From NCBI GenBank assembly GCA_029262555.1, contig JAJCZE010000017.1:1-64000 (forward strand): a DNA stretch of 64,000 nucleotides. The letters are read 5' to 3'. This DNA comes from Candidatus Babelota bacterium. Lineage in GTDB: Bacteria > Babelota > Babeliae > Babelales > Vermiphilaceae. The notes below the pieces were generated by a model. The model was not told the DNA's origin. It saw only the letters and a list, made by a program, of their open reading frames with translations, and searched no databases. Each line of letters starts with the position of its first letter. The stretch's first letter is position 1. Shown in pieces: positions 1-8,910 of this stretch. The position numbers and the translations under genes are program-made.

Positions 1-136
1 TTGAGTGCTTCTTTGGCAAGATAAAGCATTTTAGAAGAATATTTTCACGATATGAGAAGCTTGCCCAGTCGTATTTATCTTTTTTACATATTGTAGGAGC
101 GCTAATATGGCTCAGATAAATTTTTGTTCACAGAAC

Positions 137-1369
137 CTAATAAAAAACACATTTTCTCTCTTTTGGTTTTTGAGGATTTGGTCGCATTGGCCCTACCCGA
201 ACAGATGTAGTTCCTGCAACATCCCCACCGCCTTCTAAAGCCGGTAGCACGGACTTTTCAAGGACAATAGGAGAAGAGGGGGCAATGTACAACAGTAACT
301 GTCTCCTATAATGATTTTTCATTTCCTGTGGAAATTGATCAAATTCAGCCATGACCTCTGGAATTGCTGGCACAGAAGAAAATCCCGATTCTGCACTGTT
401 ATCCAACTGTTTTAGTAATTCAGCTTTAGGGCCCGAAACGCAATGCTTCTCCATCCATCTCTTTATAGCGATCAACTTTCCAAAATAATACTTATGGTAG
501 AGAAAATCGCCCTCAGGATTTTTAGAATAAAATACTACATCGGTTGAGCATATTAAGGGCTCCTGTAGCACGCAATCAGAACCGCGGCTATAAGTGATAC
601 GAGCATTTATTTCTTTTATAAATCCGCCATCCTGCGTATATAATCTACATGTATTGGCTGCATGTACATAATACATGTCGTTTTGCTCGCAATATTTTAC
701 CCTATAAGGAGTTTGAAAAAAACTCCATAGGTGGCTCATTATGCCTATAACCTCAAATATTTTAAACTTTTTCTCAGTTCCGTTACAAACATATCCAAAA
801 ATTTCATAGTTAATAGCTTTCTCATCCCCAGGACAATATGTAGTATAGTTTACATACGAATGTCTACGCGCTGCATCAGACGAAACAGGATGGTAGCCTC
901 TTGTATGAGTACGCTCTGCATAAGGAAAAATAAGATTATGGTCTGATTCAGGAATGGGCACTAGCGCATTATCTCGCTTTCGGCGATAAAACCACTGAAC
1001 GGTAAACTCACTATCTTGCAATGCTGAACTTGAATCAAATTGGACTTTGCTTTCGCCCCTCTCCTCTTCCCTCTCAGCAACCTGTTTCCCCAATAACTCT
1101 AGCGTGCCTTTTGTGTACTTGAATTCTGAAGCTACAGGTGCAGCTTCTTGTTGAGCTTCAACTGCTGCCCTTAGAACTGCATCTGGAACGCCCTTTGCTT
1201 TAGGATCTACCCGTGCCAGGGCATATATAAAATCTATGATTTTTGATTCTTCATCTCCCGTTATAGCAGCGCTTGCACCAGCGCCTGCAGCGCCTCCATC
1301 TTCGTGCCCCATGCTATAAAGCATTGGAGATACAATGAGCAGTAGTAAGGCAATATGTTTACAGTGCAT
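137..1369 (-). CDS. Exported protein of unknown function, 410 aa
   Basis: I do not recognise a family. Residues 1-20 form a Sec-type signal (MHCKH, then a run of Leu and Ile, then SMG), so the protein should leave the cytoplasm. Residues 21-35 are Gly/Ala rich. The remainder is mixed, with several Cys residues in the central part (near TTYCPGD, GYVCNG, KYCEQND, NTCRLY) that could form disulfides outside the cell. The C terminus is basic and ends in KERKCVFY, which resembles a eukaryotic CAAX box. The next gene upstream on the same strand is another exported unknown, 31 bases away. No function is assigned. Confidence 0.6.
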   Translation of the reverse strand: MHCKHIALLLLIVSPMLYSMGHEDGGAAGAGASAAITGDEESKIIDFIYALARVDPKAKGVPDAVLRAAVEAQQEAAPVASEFKYTKGTLELLGKQVAEREEERGESKVQFDSSSALQDSEFTVQWFYRRKRDNALVPIPESDHNLIFPYAERTHTRGYHPVSSDAARRHSYVNYTTYCPGDEKAINYEIFGYVCNGTEKKFKIFEVIGIMSHLWSFFQTPYRVKYCEQNDMYYVHAANTCRLYTQDGGFIKEINARITYSRGSDCVLQEPLICSTDVVFYSKNPEGDFLYHKYYFGKLIAIKRWMEKHCVSGPKAELLKQLDNSAESGFSSVPAIPEVMAEFDQFPQEMKNHYRRQLLLYIAPSSPIVLEKSVLPALEGGGDVAGTTSVRVGPMRPNPQKPKERKCVFY

Positions 1370-1400
1370 GTTTATTCCAAGATGTTATAAATCAAAAAGT

Positions 1401-2195
1401 TTATCGGGTTAAAAGGTGCGCAAGCATCGTAGTTGCTAATCCGTCTGCACCCTTGGAGTGATGTTGAAAATGCACTTGCGGCTTACTTGCAATTTCTTTC
1501 ATAGCTGCAATCTCTTTTTCCTTCATCTGATTGCCGTTATGCATTTCCCATTGTTTTTGCCATGAGCGCTTATCAACGTTTTTTACAACGTGCGAATTCT
1601 CTCTTACACGCACCCGATCTTCATAAAGATCATTTAATAATGCTTTAACTTTAATTCCCAATGACGACGATGCTTTTACTTCTTTTGCTGCGCATTCAAG
1701 CTCATCAATCATATGGCCAATCGCCTTATCAATAGAAGAGAGCCCTAAAAATAATGTAACCAGTGGAAGGCCCGTTGATTCTGCGCCAGATGCAATCGCA
1801 ATCTGCGTTAAGTTTTCGCGAGTAATTTTATAACTAAATAGTATGCTTTTGCTTAAATCAGCACGCTCTGCTTGGGCCCATTTATATCGATAGTGCGAAG
1901 TATAATAAGAGGTAATCCATCCAACAAATCCAGCCATTGCAGCACCAGGAATGAATGATCCGTATATAGCTTTTTTGTGGCTAGAAGATGTCCACCTAAA
2001 ATCACGATTATTTAAATCAACGTTACCGGGGCGATACTTACTTTCATCTTTCACATTCCAGCCATACCACGCTGCTGCCGATGCCATGCCCCATGCTGCC
2101 ATATGCTTTAATCGAGATGTACGAGTAATTGCACAAAGAGGACTTGCAATCAACCCAATCAAAACAAAAAATGTAATTTTATTGCGCATAATCAA
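1401..2195 (-). CDS. Membrane or exported protein of unknown function, 264 aa
   Basis: The N terminus (MIMRNKITFFVLIGLIASPLCA) is a signal peptide or membrane anchor with a possible cleavage after SPLCA. Two further short hydrophobic stretches follow, near residues 31-46 (HMAAWGMASAAAWYGW) and 77-93 (FIPGAAMAGFVGWI). The C-terminal half is hydrophilic, charged and probably helical. The start follows a short AGGAG-like stretch in the upstream bases. It sits 31 bases upstream of the 410-aa exported protein and may be co-transcribed with it. I do not recognise the family. Confidence 0.55.
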   Translation of the reverse strand: MIMRNKITFFVLIGLIASPLCAITRTSRLKHMAAWGMASAAAWYGWNVKDESKYRPGNVDLNNRDFRWTSSSHKKAIYGSFIPGAAMAGFVGWITSYYTSHYRYKWAQAERADLSKSILFSYKITRENLTQIAIASGAESTGLPLVTLFLGLSSIDKAIGHMIDELECAAKEVKASSSLGIKVKALLNDLYEDRVRVRENSHVVKNVDKRSWQKQWEMHNGNQMKEKEIAAMKEIASKPQVHFQHHSKGADGLATTMLAHLLTR

Positions 2196-2278
2196 ACTCC
2201 TATAAAAAAGGCACTGCTTAACGTTTTTTACACAGATAAAATATATAGGCTTTTACCTAAAACACAATGAATGCACAC

Positions 2279-3100
2279 TTATGGAATGCAAAGCATATCT
2301 CGATTTCGCTTAACAATGCTCTCATTTATAAGCTGTTTTAAAATAGGAGTAAATCGCTCGGCTTGAGACTCTGTTTTTTGTAATAACTCTTTCTCTGTGA
2401 GCGCATTGTGATCAGTAAGCAACTTGATTATTTTGCCGCGAATTTGACGATTAGAACCTTCAAATTTACTTTGCACTAAATAATGCTTGCTTGCCCTGCT
2501 TGGATTAGAAATAGTTTGTTTTAAATAAACACCATAATCCATTAACGCATAATACCATTCACGAGGATTTTCTTGATCAACTGTTTTTGCAATAAGGGGC
2601 AAAAGCTGCTTATCATGAATATCGCTTTTACCATGAAAAAAACAGTGTAAAAAAACAGCACGAATATTTGTTTCTATGAAAATCGTTGGACTATTAAATG
2701 CAAACGCACAGATAGAGCTTGCCGTTGCGGGGCCAATACCAGGAAGCTTTACAAGCTCATCTGGATCATTCGGCACTATGCCACGATAGTTTCTGATAAT
2801 TGTTTGAGCTGCTTCATGTAAAAATTTACCACGCCGATTATAGCCAAGCCCCTGCCATACACTCAATACATCGCGAAGCGATGCGGCGGCGAGAATTTCA
2901 AATGAAGAAAATTCTGCTAAAAATTGTTCGTACTTTTCAATTACTCGTTTTGTCTGCGTTTGCTGTAGCATTACTTCAGAAATAAATACTTTATATGGAT
3001 CATCTACATTGCGCCACGAAAAACAGCGCCCATGAGCATAATAGTAGTTCCAAATTGTTTCTTTAAAGCGGGATACTGTTTGTTTGTTGAAGCTATTCAT
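2279..3100 (-). CDS. MutY-like adenine DNA glycosylase lacking the Fe-S cluster
   Basis: This is an HhH-GPD base-excision enzyme of the MutY type, expected to remove adenine mispaired with 8-oxoguanine or a related base. The N-terminal motif SEVMLQQTQ (41-49) carries the catalytic Glu42 equivalent of E. coli Glu37. The helix-hairpin-helix is LPGIGPATA (119-127). Where MutY has catalytic Asp in LDGNV, this protein has Glu143 in IETNI. The Fe-S domain after MDYG has none of the four expected Cys ligands; the region reads QSKFEGSNRQ instead. At 273 aa it also lacks the NUDIX-like C-terminal domain that recognises 8-oxoG, and ends in a short winged-helix-like tail. Family membership is secure. 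Exact substrate is less certain. Confidence 0.85.
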   Translation of the reverse strand: MNSFNKQTVSRFKETIWNYYYAHGRCFSWRNVDDPYKVFISEVMLQQTQTKRVIEKYEQFLAEFSSFEILAAASLRDVLSVWQGLGYNRRGKFLHEAAQTIIRNYRGIVPNDPDELVKLPGIGPATASSICAFAFNSPTIFIETNIRAVFLHCFFHGKSDIHDKQLLPLIAKTVDQENPREWYYALMDYGVYLKQTISNPSRASKHYLVQSKFEGSNRQIRGKIIKLLTDHNALTEKELLQKTESQAERFTPILKQLINESIVKRNRDMLCIP

Positions 3101-3161
3101 AGTTGTATGGTATGGATAAAAACGTTGATAAAGTTTGATACTGTAAGTGTAAGGAATACGA

Positions 3162-3941
3162 TTGATTATACAAATAATTTTTGAATCGGCATTATTACTT
3201 TTTTTCTATATGAGTAGCTGTTTTTTAGTTGCTCATATAAAAAAGGATAACAGTATTGTTGATATTGCATGGGGATTTGGATTCATGCTTATTGCATGGT
3301 TTTCTTTATTTCGTACGCATATTTTTCTCGCGCGACACATTCTCATTACTGTATTAATAACACTTTGGGCGTTCCGATTATCTGGTTACCTGCTTATTCG
3401 CAATTGGGGAAAAAAAGAAGATATTCGATACTCAAATATGAAAAAAAATTGGGGCAGCCTTACACCAATTTACAGTTTCTTTATTGTATTTATGCTTCAA
3501 GGTGTTTTGATTCTGATAATTGGCTATCCCATTCTAGTTATCAATAGTTCATCTAATGCTGGATTAACGCTATTCGACTATATAGGAACTGCCCTTTGGA
3601 TTGTAGGATTCTTATTTGAAACAATTGGCGACTGGCAACTTTTTATATTTCTTAAAAACCCTGCAAATCGTGGCAAAATTATGACACAAGGGCTGTGGCG
3701 CTACACACGGCATCCTAACTATTTTGGTGAAACAGTAATATGGTGGGGTGTATGGCTTATTGCCCTTACTGTGCCGTATGGATTAAGCGCAATTATTAGC
3801 CCTATTACTATTACATATCTTCTTTTATATGTTTCTGGAGTGCCCTTAGCAGAGCGCTACTTACAACAACTTGAAGGGTTTGATTCTTACCAGAGCCAAA
3901 CAAGTATCTTTATTCCATGGTTTGTAAAAAAAGAAAGTTAA
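3162..3941 (+). CDS. DUF1295 / steroid 5-alpha-reductase-like membrane protein
   Basis: This is a multi-pass membrane protein of 259 aa with about six or seven hydrophobic segments. The C-terminal motif GLWRYTRHPNYFGE is diagnostic of the DUF1295 family, related to steroid 5-alpha-reductases and isoprenylcysteine methyltransferases; this motif binds the cofactor in characterised relatives. The real substrate in bacteria is not settled. The start is a TTG at 3162, supported by AAGGA six bases upstream. The stop lies four bases before ldh, so the two are probably translated from one mRNA. Confidence 0.8.
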   Translation: MIIQIIFESALLLFFYMSSCFLVAHIKKDNSIVDIAWGFGFMLIAWFSLFRTHIFLARHILITVLITLWAFRLSGYLLIRNWGKKEDIRYSNMKKNWGSLTPIYSFFIVFMLQGVLILIIGYPILVINSSSNAGLTLFDYIGTALWIVGFLFETIGDWQLFIFLKNPANRGKIMTQGLWRYTRHPNYFGETVIWWGVWLIALTVPYGLSAIISPITITYLLLYVSGVPLAERYLQQLEGFDSYQSQTSIFIPWFVKKES

Positions 3942-3944
3942 ATT

Positions 3945-4844
3945 ATGAAGCGAACAAAAATTTCAATCATTGGTGCGGGTACAGTTGGATCAACAATTGC
4001 ATACTCTATTCTTTTACAAAACCTTGCTGTAGAAATTGCACTTATTGATATAGATAAAGAGCGATGCCGAGGAGAGCTATTAGACCTTTCTGACTCTCTT
4101 TCTTTCAGTCATCAATCTGCAATTCGTCTCGGCACACCTGCAGATGCAAACGATTCTCAAATAATTATAATTGCTGCAGGGAAAAAACAAAAACCAGGGC
4201 AAGATCGTAGTGCACTTGCACGAGAAAATAAAAAAGTAATTAAATCTGTGATGCAATCTATAACGCCACTTAATAAAGACTGCGTTATTATTGTGGTTAC
4301 CAATCCAGTAGATGTAATCACCTATTATGCACAACAACTTTCTGGATTACCTACATCGCATGTATTTGGGACAGGCACTTTTTTAGACACACAACGATTG
4401 CGTGGGTTTATTTCAGAAAAAATTACTATCGCAGAGCAATCAATTCATGCATATATTTTGGGAGAACACGGAGATACACAATTTCCCGCATGGAGCTGCG
4501 CGCAAGTAGGAGGAATGCCTCTTTCTGCATTTAATCTTACACAGGAAGAACTTGATTACATTGCACATGAAACTAAAAACAAGGCGTATGAAATTATCTC
4601 TTGCAAAGGATCTACATACTATGGCATTGCAAGTTGCGTAGCTGCACTATGCCGCACAATCATCTTTGATCAAAAACGAGTCACACCCGTTTCTTGCTTT
4701 ATAAAAGAATATGGGATTTCGCTCAGTATGCCTGCAGTAGTAGGCGCTCATGGAATAGAGAAAATTCTTATGATTCCACTCAATACGCATGAACGCACGC
4801 AACTTGAACATTCAATCAAGGCAATACAATCATACCTTGATTAA
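3945..4844 (+). CDS. ldh: L-lactate dehydrogenase
   Basis: NAD-dependent 2-hydroxyacid dehydrogenase of the LDH/MDH family, 299 aa, a normal length. The Rossmann motif GAGTVGS lies at residues 11-17. The specificity loop reads AGKKQKPGQDR: Gln at the position where malate dehydrogenases have Arg favours pyruvate/lactate. The motif GEHGDTQF contains the catalytic His, and TNPVD the usual Asn. It would regenerate NAD+ from NADH by reducing pyruvate, fitting with enolase and triosephosphate isomerase elsewhere in the window. It starts four bases after the DUF1295 gene and its 3' end overlaps the convergent M16 peptidase gene by four bases. Confidence 0.93.
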   Translation: MKRTKISIIGAGTVGSTIAYSILLQNLAVEIALIDIDKERCRGELLDLSDSLSFSHQSAIRLGTPADANDSQIIIIAAGKKQKPGQDRSALARENKKVIKSVMQSITPLNKDCVIIVVTNPVDVITYYAQQLSGLPTSHVFGTGTFLDTQRLRGFISEKITIAEQSIHAYILGEHGDTQFPAWSCAQVGGMPLSAFNLTQEELDYIAHETKNKAYEIISCKGSTYYGIASCVAALCRTIIFDQKRVTPVSCFIKEYGISLSMPAVVGAHGIEKILMIPLNTHERTQLEHSIKAIQSYLD

Positions 4845-7576
4845 GCAACGTTCTCATCATTACCAACACGCCCGACGCGCAATGTAAGCAGATTACGATT
4901 CAGTAATTTCTTTGCGGCATCTGCGGCATCTTTAGCGCTGATGCTTGCAAATTTATGCGCCCGTGTATCAAAAAAGTCTGCTGGGAAATTATAGCGATCC
5001 ACAAACAATAACGCATTTGCAATATTATAATTGGATGCAAAATTATCCACTTGCGAATTAATTACTGCAAGTTTTGCTTCTTGAAACTCTTCATCTGTAA
5101 TTGCATCGGCAGCATTCGCAATCGTTTGCTTAATTGCTTTTTCAGCCTCCGAAAGGCGATCAAGAGATACAATTGTTTGTACCATTATCATCCCTGGCTG
5201 CTCATCAGCTCCCGCAATAAGTGATCCACCAATCGAATAAAATAGTCCAGACTGCTCGCGCAATTTAAAGAGGCGTGAGTGCATTCCGCCTAACGCGCCG
5301 CCGCCAAAGATCTGATCAAAAAGAAGAAGTTTATCATAGTCGGGATCAAATCGATTCACACCCAATCCAGCAAATCTTAAAACCACCTGATCACGATTGA
5401 TCGGATGATCAATAATTTCTGCCGTAGCCTCTTTTAATTCAGGAAACGAAGTATCTTTAATTTCAGATCCTGTCCAATCCCCCAGATTTTTTTCAATAAG
5501 CTTGGCAACATCATTGCCATGTAAATCACCGACAATTGCAAGACGTGCACCTGATGGTGAAATATACTTTTTATAATATTCTTTTAAATCATCTTGCGTG
5601 ATTGCATTGATTGCATCTACGGTACCCATACTTAATTTTGAGTATGGATGATCTTTATATATTTTTTCTTTTACCAATTGCCCTGCAAAATAACGGGGCT
5701 CGTCCCAGAAATTTTGCAATTTAGAGCGTAACTGCGCGCGCACTTTTTCCATCTCTTTTTCATTAAATGTAGCATTGGTCAGAATCTCATTAAGAATTGA
5801 AAGTCCGAAATCAAGATCTTCACGCAATACTGATAATGCAATTCCGCCCGGATAGGTCGCAATGCTCATTCCGCGTGATTCAATCGCATCATTCAACTCT
5901 TGCGATGTATAATTTTTGGTACCCTCAAGAAGCATCTTACTCACAAATAATGCAAGGCCTTGCTTATCATCCGGATCGCTGTAGTGCTTTGTCTTTAAAT
6001 CAAGAATGAGATCAACCTTTGGAATGTTTTCATTATTATATGAAAGAATCTTTAAACCATTTTTTATGGTATGAACCGTTGCTTTTGGATAATCAAATCG
6101 CCCCGGATTTTTTGGTTGAATTTCTTTTGCATATCGCGGCTGCTCAATTGGTTCGTTACGAACTCGAGCAGAAAGAATTTCTGCATCTAGCGCATCAGAC
6201 TCTTTTTGCAATTGCGCCCACGCATCTTTTTCTTGCTCAGGAATAGGAAGCACAAATCCTTTGTGCATTACTGATGGTCTAAAGTAAGTCTTTAGAAGGC
6301 TCATCATCTCTTTTTTCATTTCATCGTGCGGCTGATTCATGTACGTAAAGAGATAGTTCTCATCGCCCGTTGCTAAGTAATATTTTCCAATTTCATACGC
6401 CTGATGTTCAAAATCTTCCATTAAAGAAAGAAGGCTCGATTCTGTTTTTTTCAACGCACGAGTAAATTCTTTATCGTCAAAACCATCTCGTTTCAGGCGA
6501 TCAAGCTCTTCAATAATGATTGATTCAATTTTAGCTAAATCTTGCTCATGATGCGGTTGCACTACAATAAAGAAAAGCCCGTGATCAAATAGTTCTTCAT
6601 TGCTCGCACTTAATGAGACTGCAAGTTGTTCTTCATCAACCAAGCGCTTATAAAGCCGTGATGATTTTCCACTTCCAATAATACGTGAAAGCAGCTCAAG
6701 CAGATTGTCTTTTTTAGATCGAGTACCAGGCACTACAAATGAATATACTGCCAATGGCTGTTTTACATCTCGATACATAGTCGTGGCTTTAGAAACGATA
6801 TCTTTATTGAAGTAAAACGTATCTTTTTTGTAATCTGGATTTGCAGGTATTGAACCAAATGATTTTTCTGCCTCTGCAAATACTTCGTGAGGATCAACAT
6901 TACCCACCACTACAAGCGTTGCGTTATTAGGCATGTAATGTTTTTTATAGAACGATTTTAAATCATTGCTATCAACGCTCCATAAATCCTGCTTGTATCC
7001 AATAATAGGGTGATGATACGGGTGATCATGGAAAATAGAAGAAATCATTTCATCCACTAAACTGCGATCGTAGCGATCACGATACATTTTTAACTCTTGG
7101 ATTACTGCCTTCATTTCTGAATTGAGCATGTAATCTTTGAATGTGCAATTTTGCATGCAATCAGCCATAATATCAAAAGACTGCTGCCAATGCTGACTTG
7201 GGAAATTGAAAAGATAGCCGGTATAATCATACGAAGTGAATGCATTTAGATATCCAGAAAGCTTATGCGAAATGCTATCAATATCAGCTTCTGAAAGACG
7301 ATCAGTACCCTTAAAAATCATGTGTTCAATTAAATGAGCTATTCCGCGCTCATTATCTTTTTCATCTTTTGAACCAACATTATACCATAATTGAATCGAA
7401 ACTTTTGGCACCGTATCTATCGGACGCACCAATACAGTCAGGCCATTGGAAAGCACTTTTTTATGTACGTAAGCTGCGGGGTCTAGGATTTCTTTATTGC
7501 TCATTTTCATTTGTATATTACCTTTTAATAGGGACAAGAAGTTCAAAACTAAAAAAGTTATTAACGCTTTTTTCAT
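4841..7576 (-). CDS. Exported M16-family zinc metallopeptidase
   Basis: A two-unit pitrilysin/insulinase-type peptidase of about 911 aa. The N-terminal unit has the inverted zinc motif HLIEH near residue 81-85, and a downstream VIQELKMYRD stretch that supplies the third ligand Glu region. The second unit (from about residue 510) is the inactive-type partner domain, as usual for this family. The leader MKKALITFLVLNFLSLLKG suggests export to the periplasm or membrane anchoring. I use the ATG at 7576 because AAGGAG lies five bases upstream; a GTG two codons earlier is also possible. Substrate is likely peptides or unfolded proteins in the envelope. Confidence 0.9.
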   Translation of the reverse strand: MKKALITFLVLNFLSLLKGNIQMKMSNKEILDPAAYVHKKVLSNGLTVLVRPIDTVPKVSIQLWYNVGSKDEKDNERGIAHLIEHMIFKGTDRLSEADIDSISHKLSGYLNAFTSYDYTGYLFNFPSQHWQQSFDIMADCMQNCTFKDYMLNSEMKAVIQELKMYRDRYDRSLVDEMISSIFHDHPYHHPIIGYKQDLWSVDSNDLKSFYKKHYMPNNATLVVVGNVDPHEVFAEAEKSFGSIPANPDYKKDTFYFNKDIVSKATTMYRDVKQPLAVYSFVVPGTRSKKDNLLELLSRIIGSGKSSRLYKRLVDEEQLAVSLSASNEELFDHGLFFIVVQPHHEQDLAKIESIIIEELDRLKRDGFDDKEFTRALKKTESSLLSLMEDFEHQAYEIGKYYLATGDENYLFTYMNQPHDEMKKEMMSLLKTYFRPSVMHKGFVLPIPEQEKDAWAQLQKESDALDAEILSARVRNEPIEQPRYAKEIQPKNPGRFDYPKATVHTIKNGLKILSYNNENIPKVDLILDLKTKHYSDPDDKQGLALFVSKMLLEGTKNYTSQELNDAIESRGMSIATYPGGIALSVLREDLDFGLSILNEILTNATFNEKEMEKVRAQLRSKLQNFWDEPRYFAGQLVKEKIYKDHPYSKLSMGTVDAINAITQDDLKEYYKKYISPSGARLAIVGDLHGNDVAKLIEKNLGDWTGSEIKDTSFPELKEATAEIIDHPINRDQVVLRFAGLGVNRFDPDYDKLLLFDQIFGGGALGGMHSRLFKLREQSGLFYSIGGSLIAGADEQPGMIMVQTIVSLDRLSEAEKAIKQTIANAADAITDEEFQEAKLAVINSQVDNFASNYNIANALLFVDRYNFPADFFDTRAHKFASISAKDAADAAKKLLNRNLLTLRVGRVGNDENVA

Positions 7577-7657
7577 ATACACTCCTTAAATAGTTCATTT
7601 CCTATGCATAATAGTAAAAAAAATGCATTTGATAAATGTCTATTCTCTGCCATACTC

Positions 7658-7679
7658 AAAAAAAGCCTATTAAATAGGC
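7658..7679 (-). terminator. Putative intrinsic terminator on the minus strand
   Basis: Six-base stem GCCTAT / ATAGGC with a three-base loop at 7665-7679, followed on the minus strand by a run of seven T (7658-7664). It sits about 80 bases upstream of the M16 peptidase start and just outside the divergent comEC gene. It could stop antisense transcription through comEC, or act as a leader attenuator for the peptidase gene. Confidence 0.4.
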
Positions 7680-7708
7680 ACAACACTCGATTTTAGGCTT
7701 TATTCTTT

Positions 7709-8839
7709 ATGGCTTTTTCTGTACCCAAGCAACTTCACTTCCTTCCTCCTCTTTTACTTCCCCTTGTTGCGTATATAGCAAGCACTGCTTTTTATTGGGG
7801 CGTGAAAACGGGATCAATTCTTACACTTTATGTAATTTATGGTCTCTATATAAGCGCACTCTTTATTGCCTTGGGCTACAAAAAACTCAATTCGTATCTA
7901 CTCATAATTGTGATCTCAGCAGTATCTTTAGGCTTTGTGAGAAACTATCAAACTATTTCTTACTACCGATCATTTCCATTTAGCATCACAGAAAAAACAG
8001 CTACCATTCGCGGAGCTCTTGCCAATTATTCGCACAATCCTACATCCCGATTTTCTCACTGCCATACCATAGCAGTGCACATCATTCAAAACGCAAACCA
8101 ACAAACAAAATCTTCTCACTCTATTCAGCTCTATACGCAAAAAAAATTAACTGCCGTGGTTGGCGATACTATTGAACTTAAAGATATGTGTTTAAAACGC
8201 CCAAAAGATGATGAGTTTTATAGATATCTTATGAAGGAAGGAATTGCAGCTACTGGATTCAAGCAAGAACAACACGTAACTCTTTTATCACGTAATTCTA
8301 TAAGCCCTACTCGTTGGCTTTTTAATGCAAAACAGACTCTTTTTCGCACTTTTAAAGCTGCAGTTAACAAACAAACATTTGCATTTTTTTCGGCTATATT
8401 TTTGGGAGAAAAAACAGCTCTCAAACAAGACAAATCTTTAGAAAACCCCTTCAAGCAATGGGGGATCGTGCATTATCTTGCCCGATCAGGGCTTCATTTA
8501 GTGATTATCATTTCACTGTGCAGCTTTTTGATGCAGTGGATTCCTGTTGGATTTGTTTACAAACAATTTTTACTTGCAAGCCTTGTAACTCTCTACGCAC
8601 TCCTTTCTTGGACCAGTATTTCATTTATGCGGGCACTCTTGATCTTTTTTATGTACACTTTATGCCTCCTTTCCAGGAGGCCTCATCATCTCATGCAGTT
8701 ACTTTTATTATGTTGCTTTCTTTTTTTACTTATAAACCCGCTTTATGTACTATTTTTAGATTTTCAACTCAGCTTTGGGCTCACTTTTGCTTTAGCGTGG
8801 TTAAATCTATACAGAACGGTCTTGCCAGCAAAACAATAA
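7709..8839 (+). CDS. comEC: ComEC/Rec2-like competence protein, C-terminally short
   Basis: This membrane protein of 376 aa resembles the N-terminal part of ComEC, the inner-membrane channel for single-stranded DNA in natural transformation. Residues 1-75 hold transmembrane helices, about 95-180 form the DUF4131-like soluble domain, and from about 225 the Competence domain begins. Its hallmark is seen as HYLARSGLHLVII. After a few more helices the protein ends at LPAKQ. The rest of the Competence domain and the metallo-beta-lactamase domain of full ComEC (usually 700-800 aa) are absent, and I see no frameshifted remainder before the next gene at 8911. It may be a reduced functional form or a decayed gene. 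Confidence 0.75.
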   Translation: MAFSVPKQLHFLPPLLLPLVAYIASTAFYWGVKTGSILTLYVIYGLYISALFIALGYKKLNSYLLIIVISAVSLGFVRNYQTISYYRSFPFSITEKTATIRGALANYSHNPTSRFSHCHTIAVHIIQNANQQTKSSHSIQLYTQKKLTAVVGDTIELKDMCLKRPKDDEFYRYLMKEGIAATGFKQEQHVTLLSRNSISPTRWLFNAKQTLFRTFKAAVNKQTFAFFSAIFLGEKTALKQDKSLENPFKQWGIVHYLARSGLHLVIIISLCSFLMQWIPVGFVYKQFLLASLVTLYALLSWTSISFMRALLIFFMYTLCLLSRRPHHLMQLLLLCCFLFLLINPLYVLFLDFQLSFGLTFALAWLNLYRTVLPAKQ

Positions 8840-8910
8840 AAAAAAGCTTGAATCTTAAAGTAGATTTCACGTAAGGTGAGTTGATGTGAAATAAACCATG
8901 AGGGGGAGTC

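Noticed and set aside
1-29. Possible start of a gene on the minus strand (MLYLAKEAL) running off the left edge.
   Set aside because: Only nine codons are visible and no ribosome site precedes the ATG.
105-240. Short plus-strand open frame beginning MAQINFCSQNL with GTAGGAG upstream.
   Set aside because: It runs antisense into the 410-aa exported protein gene and stops soon; no family features.
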